From NCBI GenBank assembly GCA_020912385.1, contig CP087219.1:682001-746000 (forward strand): DNA of 64,000 nucleotides, written 5' to 3'. The position numbers and the translations under genes are program-made. The stretch is from Neofusicoccum parvum. Taxonomy: Eukaryota > Ascomycota > Dothideomycetes > Botryosphaeriales > Botryosphaeriaceae. The notes beneath the pieces were generated by a model. The model was not told the origin of the DNA and did not search any database. It saw nothing but the letters and a program-made list of their open reading frames with translations. This document shows, one piece after another, positions 47,036-59,643 of this stretch. Each line of letters starts with the position of its first letter. The stretch's first letter is position 1.

Positions 47036-47884
47036 TATTTTTGCACCTCGCCATTGCGCGCTGGAAAACAGGAGCCAATTGGCCGGGGGACCTGACTGGC
47101 GATGCGGAAAAACGCTGGTGGAGAGAGGGAGAGCGGTTGGGGAGGCAGGATTGACACGTGAAAGGCGTTGGCATCATGATCATGGATAATCCGTAGACGA
47201 GATGCAATCCGATACGAGCCGGGAAGCTCGGGTGAGAAACGCGCACTAACCACAGCCCTTTCCCAACAACAGCCGGCGGCGCGGCTGAAAACAGACGGTA
47301 AGCTTACCATTGCGTCGCCTTGGCCTGCGGCATCCAACCGGGTATTTTAAGCCTGCGCGTTGCCTGGCGTGCAGATTGTGGTGCGAGTGATGACGTTGAG
47401 ATTGGCTTTGCACTGCACCGCCCAGACATGCGGACGACTAGTCACGTGGCAGCAGGCGTGTGCAAAACGCAAAACCTGAAGCTTCTGGCGGCCCGGGAAA
47501 GACCAAGCCGTGTCGCAAGACCAGTGGCCCCTGCGGATCGGAGCGTGGCGCGTGGGTCGTGGAGAAGTAATGAATTTCTACTCTTGGCAAATTACAACGG
47601 GATAGTGCGACGAAAGAACTCTTGTTGGTCGTGGGCCGCCTCATCAGCCATCCGAGCCCTGGTATCTTCAATTCAAGCCCTCCCTTCTTTGTCCTTCTTT
47701 CTTGTGGGAGCCCGTCTAGTGCTCCTGTTCGTTGCTGTTTGGAGAATCTTTCCCTTTGAAAACGCCTCTGCTATGCAACTTGGATACTACCCAGAACCGT
47801 GAATTCTCGGCCTGAAAACGCCAAGCATGGAACGAAATTAGAAATGGTGTAGACAGACATAATTAAAAAAGGGTGTGGAGAGAA
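47036..47884. other. Upstream region of the P450 and 3' flank of the mannosyltransferase gene
   Basis: An 849-bp region without supported coding sequence. Open frames such as 47320-47802 on the upper strand have no motif. Confidence 0.45.
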
Positions 47885-49603
47885 TCAAATGATCTCCGGT
47901 GGTGTGGGCAGCTTCATCCACTTCGGCTCGCCCTCTCTCTCGCCAAGAACCAGCAGCTTCCTGCTTCCGCAGAAAAAGCCCGGGGGCGCAATCGTCTTGA
48001 CCTCCTTCCATTGGCCCGTCATGTCCTTGCCCTCTTCGTAGGGCTCATTGTACTCCCAAATCTTCTCGGTCACTTCCTGACCCGGCTCTTGCAGACGGCG
48101 CGGGTTGACACCAGGCAGGCCAATGAACCAGTTCAGAATGTCGTGAATCGGAGAGTAGAGACGCTCGGGGCGGCGCGTCAACCACAACCACGAAAGCGTA
48201 CGCTCGTCATACGCGGTGCGGACGTAGGGGTTCATGTAGATCCCGCTGGGAGCATGTGGGTCCATAGGGTCACGGGGTCTTTGAATGTCCGCGTTGACAA
48301 GACAGCACTCAGAAGCATCCCAGTATGTGCGATCCTCAAACCGGAAGCGGATAGCGGAGCTGTTGGGCGGGATCTGCGGGTCCTCACGGCCGGCGGCCGT
48401 GGCAACCCCCCAGGCAGTGCCCTCGTAAGGATCGGTGGAAGCGAGCGCTTCGCTGGATTGGAACCATTTGGCCTCGTAACTGATCATACCACCCCAGCAA
48501 CTGCGCACCCGCACCGCGTCTTTCTGGTCGATGACATCCTGCCTGGTGTCTCCAAATCCGTCTCCGGGGAACCACGGGAAGAACGGCAGTCCCATGCTGT
48601 GGCCTTCCAGATCGCGAGATGCAAAAGTGTCGTAAAACTTGAAGGGGTTGATGAAGTCGACGGCACAAGCGGCACGGTAATTGGTACGGCCACTCGCATC
48701 AACGTTGGTAGAAAACAGGAGCTGTGCCGCGTCCACGGGGTTGAAATACACGTCGTTGAGGAAGAGCACTTTGTCGAACTTGACGTCGGAATCCTGCAAC
48801 GGGCGCAGAGCCCGGTTTCGAACCTCCGCCAGGTATGCAATCCGCTTAATCCGCTTCTCACCAGACGGCAGGGTCACTCGGCGCACCTCGTCCAATGGAA
48901 GATGCTCCGAAACGATCGAGGAGTTGCCTGGCCAGGTCAGTTACTCGACGCACTTTCAGCCGAACGGTCCGTGCTACTCACAGGTAACCTTCTCCTCGAA
49001 CTGCTCCAGTGCGGCCTTGGCCGTGGGGTCCGGATCGTTCTCGTAAATGCTCAGGTAGACGTTCTCGGCACCGAGCAGATCCACCAGGTCCAGTACCGCC
49101 CTACCCCACGCCCCACCGACCAACAGCCCTTCATCATCGTAGATGCTCGACGCGATGAACACCTTCTCGTTGTTGACATTTCCACGGCCCGATGCCAACG
49201 ACTGGGTGGCCCGTTCCCTTAGCTCGTCGTAGTGCGCCGGCGCGTGTGTGTACGACGGTCTCAGAACCATGGTCGTGACAACAAGGAGACACAGAATGTA
49301 TGGCAGCAAGACAAGACCCCAGAAGATGCATCGCAGGAGGGCCCGACGCGGTCTACGCGGCTTCGCCATGCTGCCGTAGCGATAGACATCGCTGAGATGG
49401 CTGCCGCGGATGGCGGCCGGCATGTACTGGAGAGGCACCCATCGTGACGTCCGGTCCGCAATGTCGGAGAAGTCCTCGGACTTGGGTGTGTCGCAGTAGG
49501 CCTCGGGGAAGGAGCGCTCCGAGTCGTCGGAGTAGGAGGACGACGGGCGGATGGGCTCGTAGCGCGGAGCGCGCTGGCGAGAGAGGGAGAGGTTCAAGGG
49601 CAT
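47885..49603 (-). CDS. CAP59/CMT1-type alpha-1,3-mannosyltransferase (GT69)
   Basis: Exons 49603-48982 and 48927-47885 (intron 54 nt) give 554 residues. A 87-residue Ser-rich cytosolic part precedes one membrane helix (about 88-114), a type II Golgi topology. The lumenal catalytic region begins NEKVFIASSIYDDEGLLVG and carries LGAENVYLSIYEND, RIAYLAEVRNRAL, the putative nucleotide-sugar site KVLFLNDVYF and the SCWGGMISYEAKWF block, all typical of the CAP59_mtransfer family. In Cryptococcus relatives act in capsule and cell-surface glycan synthesis; in moulds the acceptor is unknown. Splicing restores EEKVTCNSSIVSEHLPLDE. The start codon was chosen as the first ATG of the long exon. Confidence 0.9.
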
Positions 49604-51917
49604 GTTACGTGCTCGCGGCGAGCATCCGCGCGGCAGCGTCGTACAAAGGAGCTGGGTGGTACGAGTAAACTAGGCGCGGGCCGCGACGAGAGAGGCAGGT
49701 AAGAGAGTGAAGACAATGACGGAGGCGTCGCAATAAGAAGGAGTGGATGGCTGGGGGCCTAGGGAAACTTGGCAAAAGAGCGACAAGGCTGCTGGGGCAG
49801 CGGCGGTGATGGATGCGCAGATGATGAGGCAGTGCGCAGCGTTGCGCGTAACTCTGCCAGCACGGGGCGCGGAGATTGGAGAGCGCCCGGCGGGACCCCC
49901 CCTGTGAGCGCAGCCACGCAGCGCATTGGCTGCGGCAGCGACAGGTGCGCGAAATTCGGCGGGACGCGAGTCGCCGCGAGCGCCGGCGGGCGAGGCGTGG
50001 GAGGCGGCAGCACCGGGCCCAGTCTTCGATTGTAAGATTGCGACGGCCGTTGGCCGTGACGGATCCAGCCTGGGAGCGGGTTTCAAGGGTCTCTGCTGGT
50101 CTCCGCTGGGCTCTGCTGCGCCAGGCCAGGCAGGCCGAGCCAGGCAGTGCCGCTTGAGCGCCCCTGCCCCTGTCGCCCTGTCGCTGCGCACAGCCGGGAC
50201 GCACCACGGGGAACACCAAACCGGCCGCGGCGCTGCTCCTCCATAGCCGGCCGGCGTCGCCCATAGCCGCCCCAGCGTCCAGCAGCATCGTGCCGCCGGC
50301 CAACCGCGGCCCAGCCGTCCAAGAGCCACCGCGCGGGAGCTGGGGCGAGGTTGCCCGCGTCTGACGCCACGCGTGATCCTGCGCCCGTTGATGGTGCGTG
50401 GCCGTTTCGAGGCGGAGTCCAGAGTGCTTCGCGCGACCGCTGCCCTATCAGACCGCGCTTGGGCGCGGCGTGTCAGGTTAGCCCGCTCACCGCAAGCATG
50501 ACCGCATTGTCAACCTCCGCGGTATAGCCAAACACTACGTGGGCGCGTGCGTCTAGTCGGCGTCTTGCATCACCGACGACTTTTCTTCTCCTGTCAGTCG
50601 TATTCGTGTGCTCACTCTGCTGATTCTTGCATGAGTGAGCACAGCGAACGCTGGCCCGGCCGCTCTGTGACTGGCCCGAACGTGTCGCTGGCCCGACGGC
50701 TGCTCTGCGAATACGTATACGTTGTATCATGCTTCGGCCACCGAGCCAGAGGAGCGAAAAGACAAGAAGGCGTGCCCGGCGCCCAGGAGAATGCTTAATG
50801 CCCCTAGAGCCACTTAGGTCCACCTGCGAGGCGGATCATGCTGATGCGCGCAGGCATGGAGTGCCCGGCGTTCCCAAGCCTGCCGGCACAATCTACGAGG
50901 CGAGTAGCCCGGTACACGGTCCGTCTCGAGGACAAGGCTTACGGTCCCTCCGGAGCGCCGTCGAATTGTCCGTTGGCGGCTGTCTTCGCGTATACAGCAG
51001 CAGCCTACACCACGGGTTTCCCGCCTCCCGACGATATCCTCCACGCTTAGCAAGCTTGATGGGGACTGGCTTTCGTTAATCTCTTAAAGCTTGCAAAATT
51101 TCACGGAAAGAGGTGGAAACCATGTGGGACGGACCTCCATGAAGACATAGTGAAAAGAGATAGATGATGAAGAACTTTTCGGACGATACCGCAAACAAGA
51201 GATAAATATTATTCAGGCAGAAGCTAAATACTAATATTACATCCAAGGCCTCCATCGTTCTTTGCATGAAATGTACATACATCCAACGTTGAAAGGCGAC
51301 GCGGAGAGTCTTGATTGAGTTCGGGCAGGGCGGAAGGCGGGAATATTTCGATACAGCAGGCAAGCCGGCCAGTATGTTGAGAATTACCTTCTTGCAGAGC
51401 TGCTCTAAGTGCTGATGACTTTCCAGGGCCGCCTGCATAGTGACCGGCTGCGCAAGTTTTGATGAAATGCCTTAGCTTGGTTTAGATATTGGTGGAAGTG
51501 AAGGCATACGACAACAAAAAAAAAACTTGCGTTTTCATTCATGACTCACCCGCACAGGGTCGGGCCGCAGAAATTATGAGCACCGGCAGCCTGCGTGTTG
51601 CTTGCTGCACACTGCTCGCTGTCGCTATTGCTGTTGCTGCCTGGCGGATTTCTCGCGGTCCGTTTCGGGCAGGCACGCGTGGGTGGTCGTCGCTACCATA
51701 AACAAACCGTCGCACTCTCTTCTCCTCCTCGTCCTTTCCTTCTCCAGGCCCCTTCCTCCTCAACATCTCCTCTCGTCAACTCTGCAGACCGCCACCTGCG
51801 CATGCTGTAAGTCTCGCCTCTTCCTGATCCGCTGTCAAGCACACGCTACGAGGCTGTCTCTTATCTACACTTTTGCTCTCAGCTCTCCCGCCCTGCTCTG
51901 ACATCGGCTTCGACATC
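49604..51917. other. 2.3-kb divergent promoter region
   Basis: GC-rich near 49.6-50.4 kb, then more balanced. A 120-codon minus-strand frame at 51438-51076 is hydrophobic and Cys/Phe-rich but has no motif or splice support, so it is not called. A 5'-UTR intron of the next gene is likely at 51807-51882 (GTAAGT ... CTCTCAG). Confidence 0.45.
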
Positions 51918-54534
51918 ATGGGCGCTCCAAAGCACCAGGAAACAGCCAAGGCTAACCTTGCTCAAGGTGAAAACCTCTCCGGCTTCCTGCACCGCATCAA
52001 TTTCAGCCTCGACTGTGTCGAGAGCTCCCCCCGCAAGGCGTTGTCTTCGCTGAACGGCGGCTCGACAGACGGCTTAGCTTCCAAGACCCCCACGTTTCCT
52101 TTCACGTTCCCACCGTTGCAGGACAAGACAAATCAGCCCAAGCAGAAGCCTAAGTTCTTCAACCCTCCGGCCGAGAACGTGCGGGAAAGATTCCCCAAAG
52201 ATACCATCCACCTCTCGGAACCGTCACCTACTCCTCACTCAGGTAAGTTGCCTGGCATCTCATAACTTCTCGCGTCGCCAGCACGCGAGATCTTTTACCG
52301 TATCTGACGAGATTCGAAGGTTCCCAACAAGATCTGCAGAACGCTCCAGTGCCAGTGCGTCCTCAAGCATCCAAGGAGGGCATTCAGACAACATCTTCCA
52401 ACAGCGTAGTATCGTCAGTCTCCCATACGCCCAACGCTCAACACTCCGACAAGCCTCAGCATTTACTTCCAGTTTATGCTCTTGCTCAGACTTTGAGAGC
52501 AAGCTCTATCGGGGCGACAATGGCTCCCGGTATCACAAATGATAGCAGAGGCCTCGGCTGGAGCAAGTATGCTCCTACTGGTCAGGCTGATCACGATGAC
52601 AACTCCAAGCCTGACATCAACCAGCGCACCGCTGATACCATCGCTCGTCAGGCCGCTATTGATGCGCGCTTGTCCAAGCTCCGCTCTCGCCGTGATCCGG
52701 TGACTGAAGAGCGTGATGAGACCCGTCGCCATCAGTTGGTGGAGGCTGAGAAAGCTGCGGCTGAGAAACAGGCTCGCTTAAGGGCCGACCGTGACCATGA
52801 TGCTAAGAAGAAGGCTGAAGACGAGGCCAGCCGTCTTCATCATGAGAAGAAGCAGGCCGAGCGCCTCAAGCGTGAGAAGGAGGAGGCTGATCGTGCTGAG
52901 GCTGAGCGCATCAAGCGCGAGCAGGAAGAAGCCGAGCGCCTTAGGCGTGAACAGGAGGAAGCTGAACGTCTCAAACGCGAACAGGAGGAAGCCGAGCGTC
53001 TCAAGCGTGAGCAGGAGGAGGCCGCACGCCTTGAAGCCGAGCTTCTCCAGCGTGAGAAGGAAGAAGCCGAGCGTGCCGAAATGGAGCGCATCCAGCTTGA
53101 GAAGGAGGAGGCCGAGGAGGCTGCTCTTTGTGCAATGCTCCACGAGAAAATCGACGAAATTGAGGAGGAAGGCCTTACCGAGGCTCAGAGAGAGCAGAAA
53201 AAGGTCGACGAGAGCATCAAGAAGGCCATTGCCCATCAGGAAGACATTCTCACCAAGCTGAAAGACAAGAAGGCCGAAATTGACGGTGCCAGCAAGACCC
53301 TCAAGCGTCACGAGAGTGAATACCAGGAGTTGAAGGACAAGGAGGCTTCCATCATCGCTCAACTTGAAGCCGACACCAAGAAGTTCAGTGAACTTCAAGC
53401 CTTCAGCGGGCAGATCATGGAGCGTGCGAACAACATGCGCAAGAAGGTTGAAGACAAGTCAGCTAGATCGGTTGATATGCTCAAAGCATTCGCTATGCCG
53501 GAAGACACTTCCTCCCAAGCTCTCAAGCGCTCTGAGCTCGCTCCCAAGTACGGCAAGACGCTCTTTGGTGACCAGTCGCCCGCAACTTCGTCAAAGACAC
53601 CGAGCGAGGCTACTGAAAAGCCTACAGAGGCACCTGCTACAACCAAGCCCAACGATGTCACTGCCGACAAGGCCAAGGTCCGCGAGAATGGGTCTACCCA
53701 GGACAAGGCGACTGACTCCAGGTCTGACACAACAGAGGGCGAAATCAAGGAGCCCGCCAAGGCCCAGGCCCAGCCAGCCCGTGAGAACGCCAACCGCGAG
53801 AACAAAGACTTTGAGAACCAGCTCAAGTTCGAAGAATGGCCTTCACAAGAATCCCGGCCCTTCGGTGGTAAGTTTGACATGATTTACTGACCATGATCAT
53901 TGCTAATGCTGACTATTCGAACAGGAGCTCAGAAGCGTCTGGTCAAGCTGACCAATCTTCCTCTTACGGCCACGATCGATAACGTCCAGTCCCTCGTCTG
54001 GGGTGGCCGTGTTGAGAAGCTTGACTATATTCCCGGCACCTCCTTCGCGTGGGTTCTCTTTATGCGCGGCGAGGATTGTGAGAAGTACTTCTCAGACACT
54101 GCCAATGGAATTGACTACCCCGGCGACTCCAACTGCATCATCTGGGTCGAGATGGGCGAGCCCGTTTCGGTCAACGAGATGCTCCGTGGTCTCTACGACG
54201 CTGGCAACACCCGCTGTGTTCGCGCTGTTGGCGCCGACGAGGATTGGGGACAGACCGCCCTTATCAAGCTTGCCACGGCGAAGGGCCGCAAGCTCGAGCG
54301 CATTGTCAACGGCAAGAATCCTACGGGCGTAAGTCTTCTCAAGTTTGTATTCCTTGCTTCTGGCTAACGTATACCCTACAGCTCCGCGTCATTGAGTTCC
54401 GTTTTACCAACATTGTCGATGCCAGCCGCTTCAAGGTGGAGCTACAGAACGACATCGACTGGGAGCACTGCAATGTCTACTTCGGTGGTGACCCTTGTGC
54501 TACTAACACTGGTGTGCACTTGGGCATCCACTAA
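51918..54534 (+). CDS. Coiled-coil protein with a C-terminal RRM-like domain
   Basis: Exons 51918-52242, 52290-53867, 53925-54328 and 54382-54534 give 819 residues. Intron 1 is taken as 47 nt (acceptor GCGAG), because the nearer CAG would leave only 39 nt and break the frame; this junction is the weakest. Residues 1-200 are disordered. A long charged coiled coil follows (about 225-490), including decapeptide repeats of the REQEEAERLK type. A disordered Glu/Thr/Lys segment leads to a folded C-terminal region (about 645-800) with LVKLTNLPLTATIDNVQSLV and YIPGTSFAWVLFM, reading like an atypical RRM. I do not know a named family. An internal in-frame start (MAPGITNDSRGLGWSKY, ATG at 52520) could produce a shorter form lacking the first 170 residues. 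Confidence 0.85.
52915..53040 (+). repeat. 30-nt tandem repeat within the coiled-coil gene
   Basis: About four copies encode the decapeptide REQEEAERLK, with mostly synonymous differences between copies. Confidence 0.8.
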
Positions 54535-54883
54535 CTCAGCATCTGGACATCCGGTCTGCAGCTCACGAGCATGACTCCTCCCCATCACCCCGGCGCGAAG
54601 TTTCAGTCAAGCACTTGTGCATCAAGGGGGTTTCTATGGGTTCTTTGGTCATAATGTTAGCGAATGGGGCAGGGTTTACGGTTATACGGTTCTGATGAAA
54701 AGGATGCAGAAGAATTGCTTGATTTCTAGAGGTACCGGCATGGGTATCACTCCTCTTCGGAGATAAGAGAATAGCAAGTAATCCCAAATGCAGGGTGATC
54801 AGAGACATTAAATGCGGGAAATGCTACGTGAAGTGTCTTTTGATTACTTCTACCAGTCTCCATGGTCTAGCTATGGACAGCCC
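54535..54883. terminator. Convergent 3' flanks
   Basis: A 349-bp AT-richer spacer between the stops of the coiled-coil gene and the transporter gene. No coding content is seen. Confidence 0.5.
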
Positions 54884-56104
54884 TCAGACAATGGCATCCG
54901 GGTTTTCCATCACTCTCTTCGCTGTGCCCACGCCAGCAACTCCCTCTTCTTGGTTCTCGCCCAACCACGGTTTCTTCGCCTCTCCCAAGACGCTCTCGGA
55001 CAGGAAGTAGACGAACAAGCCGACGATGATCAGCACAAAGGCAATGGGATACATCCAGTGGACGGTGTAGTGGAAGACCTGGATGCCGATGATGACGCCC
55101 CAGAAGTTGCCGGTCAGCAGGGAGATGTTGAAGAAGGCGGCGCTGGCCAGGCGGAAGAGCAGCGGGGCCAGGCTGTAGAAGAGGAACAGGACGAGGGTGT
55201 AGCCGGCCATGTAGCCGCCGACGGCGGCGTCCCAGGTGGCGGCGCGGAAGCTGGCGCGGTCGAAGATGCCGGCCTGGGCGCCGTTGACGAGCATGGCCCA
55301 GAAGCCGAGCTGGCCGAGGACCTCGTAGACGGGGCGCTTGGAGACGAGGAACTCCTCGAAGGTGTTGCACACGCCGTACAGGGCGGCGCCGAGCAGGGCG
55401 AACAGGTCGCCCTTGAGCTGGTCGGCGGCGGGGCCGGTGTCGGCGGAGCCGGTGATCTTGTCCGAGGCGAGCAGGATGCCCATGCCGCCGATGCAGATGA
55501 GGATGCCGGCGTACTGCGTCAGGTGGTAGCGCACGCGCAGGAAGAGCAGCGACAGGGCGACGACGACGACGATGGCGAAGAAGTTGATGAGCTGCAGCGA
55601 CAGGATGGTGGCGTAGCGGTAGCCGAGCACGACGAAGTAGTTGCCCTCGACGTCGAGGAAGGCGAGGATCAGGTAGCGCCAGCCGTCGCGGAGGAGCAGC
55701 CGGCCGTAGCGCCGCGGCCCGTACCGGTACAGCGTGTACGGCGTGTAGACGACGTTGAGCAGCACGTAGTTGAAGAAGGTCTGGAACGCCGGGATCGACG
55801 TGCCCTTCTGGCTGAGCAGCGACGACAGCGTGTTGGTCGACGTGATGCAGATCGCGAGCACCTGCCCCAGCGCCAGCGCGTACCAGAAGTGCCGCGTCTT
55901 GAAGTACGACGTCTGGATGTTGAACCAGCGCCTGCGGGGCTTCTCCGCCTCCGCGGCGTGGTTCTCCCCGGCCGCGGCGGCGCTGGTCTCGACGAGGGCG
56001 GGCTTGCGGTCGCCGGCGGGGTACTGCTCAGTAATCGGCTGGCTGTCGCCGCTGGAGGAGGGGCGCTCGCCGGCGGCGTGGTTGGAGATGTCGGTGGTCG
56101 CCAT
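54884..56104 (-). CDS. SLC35F-like solute transporter (drug/metabolite transporter superfamily)
   Basis: An intronless frame of 406 residues; ATG 56104 is the first AUG, the upstream extension starting only with GTG. The first 65 residues are hydrophilic. About ten hydrophobic helices follow, arranged as two five-helix halves (for example HFWYALALGQVLAICIT, YAGILICIGGMGILLASD, FWAMLVNGAQAGIF and a terminal YPIAFVLIIVGLFVYFLSE). The blocks LLNVVYTPYTLYRYG, FLDVEGNYFVVLGYRYATILS and ALYGVCNTFEEFLVSKR match the SLC35F1/F2 (former DUF914) group. The substrate is not known for most members; the human SLC35F2 protein imports some nucleoside-like compounds. The membrane location could be Golgi, ER or plasma membrane. 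The lack of introns is common for this family in fungi. Confidence 0.9.
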   Translation of the reverse strand: MATTDISNHAAGERPSSSGDSQPITEQYPAGDRKPALVETSAAAAGENHAAEAEKPRRRWFNIQTSYFKTRHFWYALALGQVLAICITSTNTLSSLLSQKGTSIPAFQTFFNYVLLNVVYTPYTLYRYGPRRYGRLLLRDGWRYLILAFLDVEGNYFVVLGYRYATILSLQLINFFAIVVVVALSLLFLRVRYHLTQYAGILICIGGMGILLASDKITGSADTGPAADQLKGDLFALLGAALYGVCNTFEEFLVSKRPVYEVLGQLGFWAMLVNGAQAGIFDRASFRAATWDAAVGGYMAGYTLVLFLFYSLAPLLFRLASAAFFNISLLTGNFWGVIIGIQVFHYTVHWMYPIAFVLIIVGLFVYFLSESVLGEAKKPWLGENQEEGVAGVGTAKRVMENPDAIV

Positions 56105-59100
56105 GGTTTTTTTCCCTTCTGCGAGCACGCTACTCGAGATACCCGCGATCCGTTCTTCCTTCCTTGGTTCTTGATCCTTCCTTCTCTTTGCGCTGATCGA
56201 GGTCCTTCCTGCGCGGAGTCTGGCGGCGATGGGCTGCGCGGCGGTTGGCGACGTCGAAGAGGGCTGATGTCACTCGACCCGAGAACGAGCTCGGCCGCGG
56301 GGGCTCAAAGAGCGAAGAGACTAGAGAAGCACTGGGGTTTGGAGCTTTAGAACGGGCAGCGAGCGCAAAACTCCAGAAGTCGCTCGCTCGTTTGTTGGCA
56401 GTGCTTCCGTGAGGGAAGAGAGGGAGCAGGGCAAGGCTGTGAAGAGAGGAAGTGGTGTGGTCGCGGCGCGGCGTCGCATTTCTTTTTCTTCAAAAAGGCA
56501 GGCCGGCAGCTGCACGCGCGCCGCCGCCGCGCACGACTCGAGGGCCGCGACCGCGTTCTTTGGAGCCAGGGCTCTCGGAGAAAAGAAAAAGCATGGCGAC
56601 TTTTCCGCTCGCCAGGCTTGGCGGTGGAGGCGCGCGACGAGCTCTGGTTGGGTGCAGGGCGAGGGCGGAGAGGGCTGGTGAAGATCGGTGGGACGCGGCC
56701 GGCGGCACGTTGCCGTTCTGGGGCTGGTGCTGTCGGCGCTGCCCGTTGAGCGGCTGTCGGCTTCTAGAAGGATGGGGTGCGGCTGCTGCGGAGCTGGGAG
56801 GTCTCACGTGCGGGTGCCTCAGGCGGCGAACAAGAGGCTCGTCAACGGCTTCACGGGGACGCGTGGGGTAAGCTGGAGAAAAAGTCTTGGGCTGGCTGCT
56901 GACATCGGACGGATATGCCAACTGACTCGTGTGCTGACGCACGGGGAGGAGGGAAGCTTGATCGCGAAGCGGAGAGCCGCTGCTCTTAAGCCCTCCAAAC
57001 CACAGCGAGGGCGAAAGAAGTGGACGGCTTCAATCCAGGCGAATCGGGCTTCTGGGTAGCTGGAGGGTCATCTGGATGCAGACATACGTGGATCCGATAT
57101 CAATGCCATTCGACTACCCATGCAAGGCTGGAGCACCTCTCTGTGCTGTCTTCTTTTTTGCGACCCGCTGTGTGACCGCACCTCTGCCTCGTGGCACCGT
57201 GAAGATGGCGGGGCGGTGCAGCCACTGCAACGGCGGGACAGCTCCACGCTCCTCTTATCTCGACCGCACGACACCAAGCCGCGGGGATCTGCCGAAAAGC
57301 AATAAAAGTCGCGGGTCAGCCAAGCAGATAGCATGCACCATGGATGGCGGTGCTGCAGCATCGTGCTTCGGGCGTTCGTATTTCGCAGACGCAGCAGGCA
57401 TCCAAGCAAGCTTCTCTCCGCGCGAACCCCTCGTCGCCAAAAATATCCCGTTCGCCGTATACCGTGCTGACTTATGCGTCCTCCCGCGATCCTGCGCCCC
57501 GCCGTCCGCCGTCGCCTCTCCGGCTCCTCCACGCCGCCGGATTGCTTGGCCTCACTCAGGCAGAATCAATCCCACGCCCTGCGACGTGTTTCGTCTTGAC
57601 GGCTGCCTTGCCTGCTGACTCACCACGCGCCGCGCTTCCATCGCCAGCGTCGCCCGGTCGTGCATCGGGTACCTACCTCGAACGCGCGGTAGCTTCGTTC
57701 CTTGGGCTGCAGCACGCCAGAGCACCTGCGCAGCGCTCAGCTGGCGCGGTGCGCTCGCCCTAAAGCCTTTCCCTCCCGTCGCCACGCACGCCTTCGACAC
57801 GCCGGCGCGTGCGGCCGGCTTGCGCCATCGCGCGGGACCAGAACAGCAATCCCAGGTTCCGCGCTTGGGCTGGCGGCGGCGGCCGCCGCCGCGGCCGGCA
57901 GCTTTTTTTCAATAGCGTGCTCTCCGCGGTCTCGCGTCTCGCGTCTCGCCCGGCCATCAGCCGTGGCGAGATTTGGCAATCGGCAGTGCCAATGCGATGA
58001 TCAGTATTTCCACCGCGTCGCCCGGCAGGAGGCTGGCTGGCTGAGTGAGTGACTGGGACGGAGCGGACGAGGATCCGGCCGCCGACAAGCAGAAACAACG
58101 GCGTTGGCAGGAAAGAACAAAAAAATACCCGGCGCCCGTCAATAAGAAAGATAACCTCATCGTGCAGGCCGTCGTCGGCTTGCCGCGTGCGGCTCGGCCG
58201 TGTGTCCTGTTCGCGCAATGATTTGCGGGCAGGCGGGTTATTGCGTCTTATGAGACTGACGTCTTATCCCGCCCGTCAGACCGTTGCAGGTCCCCTTCTG
58301 ACGTTGGAAGAGGTGGGTGGGTGGGTGCGAGCAGGGCAAATCCAGGGTTCGCTGATCGCTGCCTCGCCGTCAATCCCGTCAATCTTTTGCCTGATCCTGC
58401 GCTCGCGCGGAAAGGGTAGGGGTCCCCTTGATCTGTTAGTCCCTGATCCCGGCGCGCAGGTAAGCTATACGGAGGGCCTGACGATCTTGGCTCCGGCGCG
58501 ATAGGGTTTGACGGCCGATTCGCGCGGCTTTCTTCTTCTCTCTTCTTCTTTTCGGCCGCTCGGAGAATTCCATCCGGGCGCAGGCGCTCACCGTTGCTTT
58601 CCTTCTTTGCAGCTGTGGGGGCTGGAAAGGGATCGAGGGATCGATGCGCTGGCAAGAGAGAGAGAGAGAGAGAGACAGGGCTGAGCAGGGTAGTGCCTTG
58701 GGTGTGCCTGGAGGAAGCGGTTTGGCCTCTAGTCCATAACCAGACCCAAACTTTTCGTCTTGCACTTCCTATGGCCGATCGTCTCGCCACGGAGGCCGGC
58801 GAGATTCCGACTTGAAACCGTGAATTGATTGCCCAATATTTGCTGCTGCTCAACAGTTCAGTGTGTCTCATGATGGAGAGCGCGACTTTCTGGCTGCTGC
58901 CTCATCGAGGCATCCTCGACATCCCGCCTGTCCGTATTGATTAAAGTACTGCGGGTGCTGCCAAAACATCGCGCGTAAGGCGCGGCATCCTTCCAGATCC
59001 GGCGCCATTTCTCAGGGCACCGAGCTGTAAACGTGCTAAATGCTTCGCTTAAGCACTTGTCATGATCTCCCAGCCCGGTCCAGCCCCCTCCCTCGCGTAC

Positions 59101-59643
59101 ACGTCCGGGCAATTCCTCTCTGCTCCAAGAGAGCGAGAGCGAAACGAAAAAGAACCACCCCACACCTGGGGAGGGTCCGCGTGTTTCGCGCCGCTACACA
59201 CGCACGCTGCTGGAAAGCTCCGCTCCGAACCCAGGCCTCGATCAGTCCATCTATGCAGCAATGTCTCAAACGCACGAGCGGTGGCACGTTCCCGAAGCGT
59301 GGGGACGGAGATATTCGCTTCGGAGTCAGCCCTGTCTGGACAGGGATAGTTTCATGCTACTAGTATAGTGCGTTGCGTATTTCAGTACAAAGCGTCGCGC
59401 CCAGCCCAAATTTTGTAGCTGCAGGTTCCGGAAGAGGGTTGGTATGGTGCCAAAAGGGAAGGGAAAGAACAGAACAACAAGCCACGAAGCCACGACCCCC
59501 ACCCAAAAGACAGTAGACGCCGGCGCTAAGAGAAACCGTAAAAGGTCCGCGAGAAGCATGTTCAGCTGCGTACAGGGTCTCCGCCACCGATCGGCGGAGC
59601 CGGTGAGAAAAAAGGGAAGTACACGATGTGTCCGAGCACCTCC
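56105..59643. other. 3.5-kb gene-free region
   Basis: Contains the promoter of the transporter gene and the 3' flank of the next minus-strand gene. Open frames are short, overlapping and without motifs. A (GA)n tract sits at 58655-58675. I looked for tRNA, 5S and snRNA signatures and saw none. Confidence 0.45.
58655..58675 (+). repeat. (GA)n microsatellite
   Basis: About ten uninterrupted AG dinucleotides in non-coding sequence. Confidence 0.85.

Noticed and set aside
51076..51438. 120-codon minus-strand frame, hydrophobic
   Set aside because: AT-rich sequence with Phe/Leu/Cys-rich product, no conserved block, no splice sites. Kept as intergenic.
52261..52530. Alternative Ser-rich frame overlapping exon 2 of the coiled-coil gene
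   Set aside because: Protein-like in composition, but it cannot be joined in frame to exon 1 and ends at a stop, while the chosen frame runs unbroken into the coiled coil.
54812..56350. 512-codon plus-strand open frame
   Set aside because: It is the antisense shadow of the SLC35F-like gene, with repetitive Glu/Val/Gly composition and no motifs.
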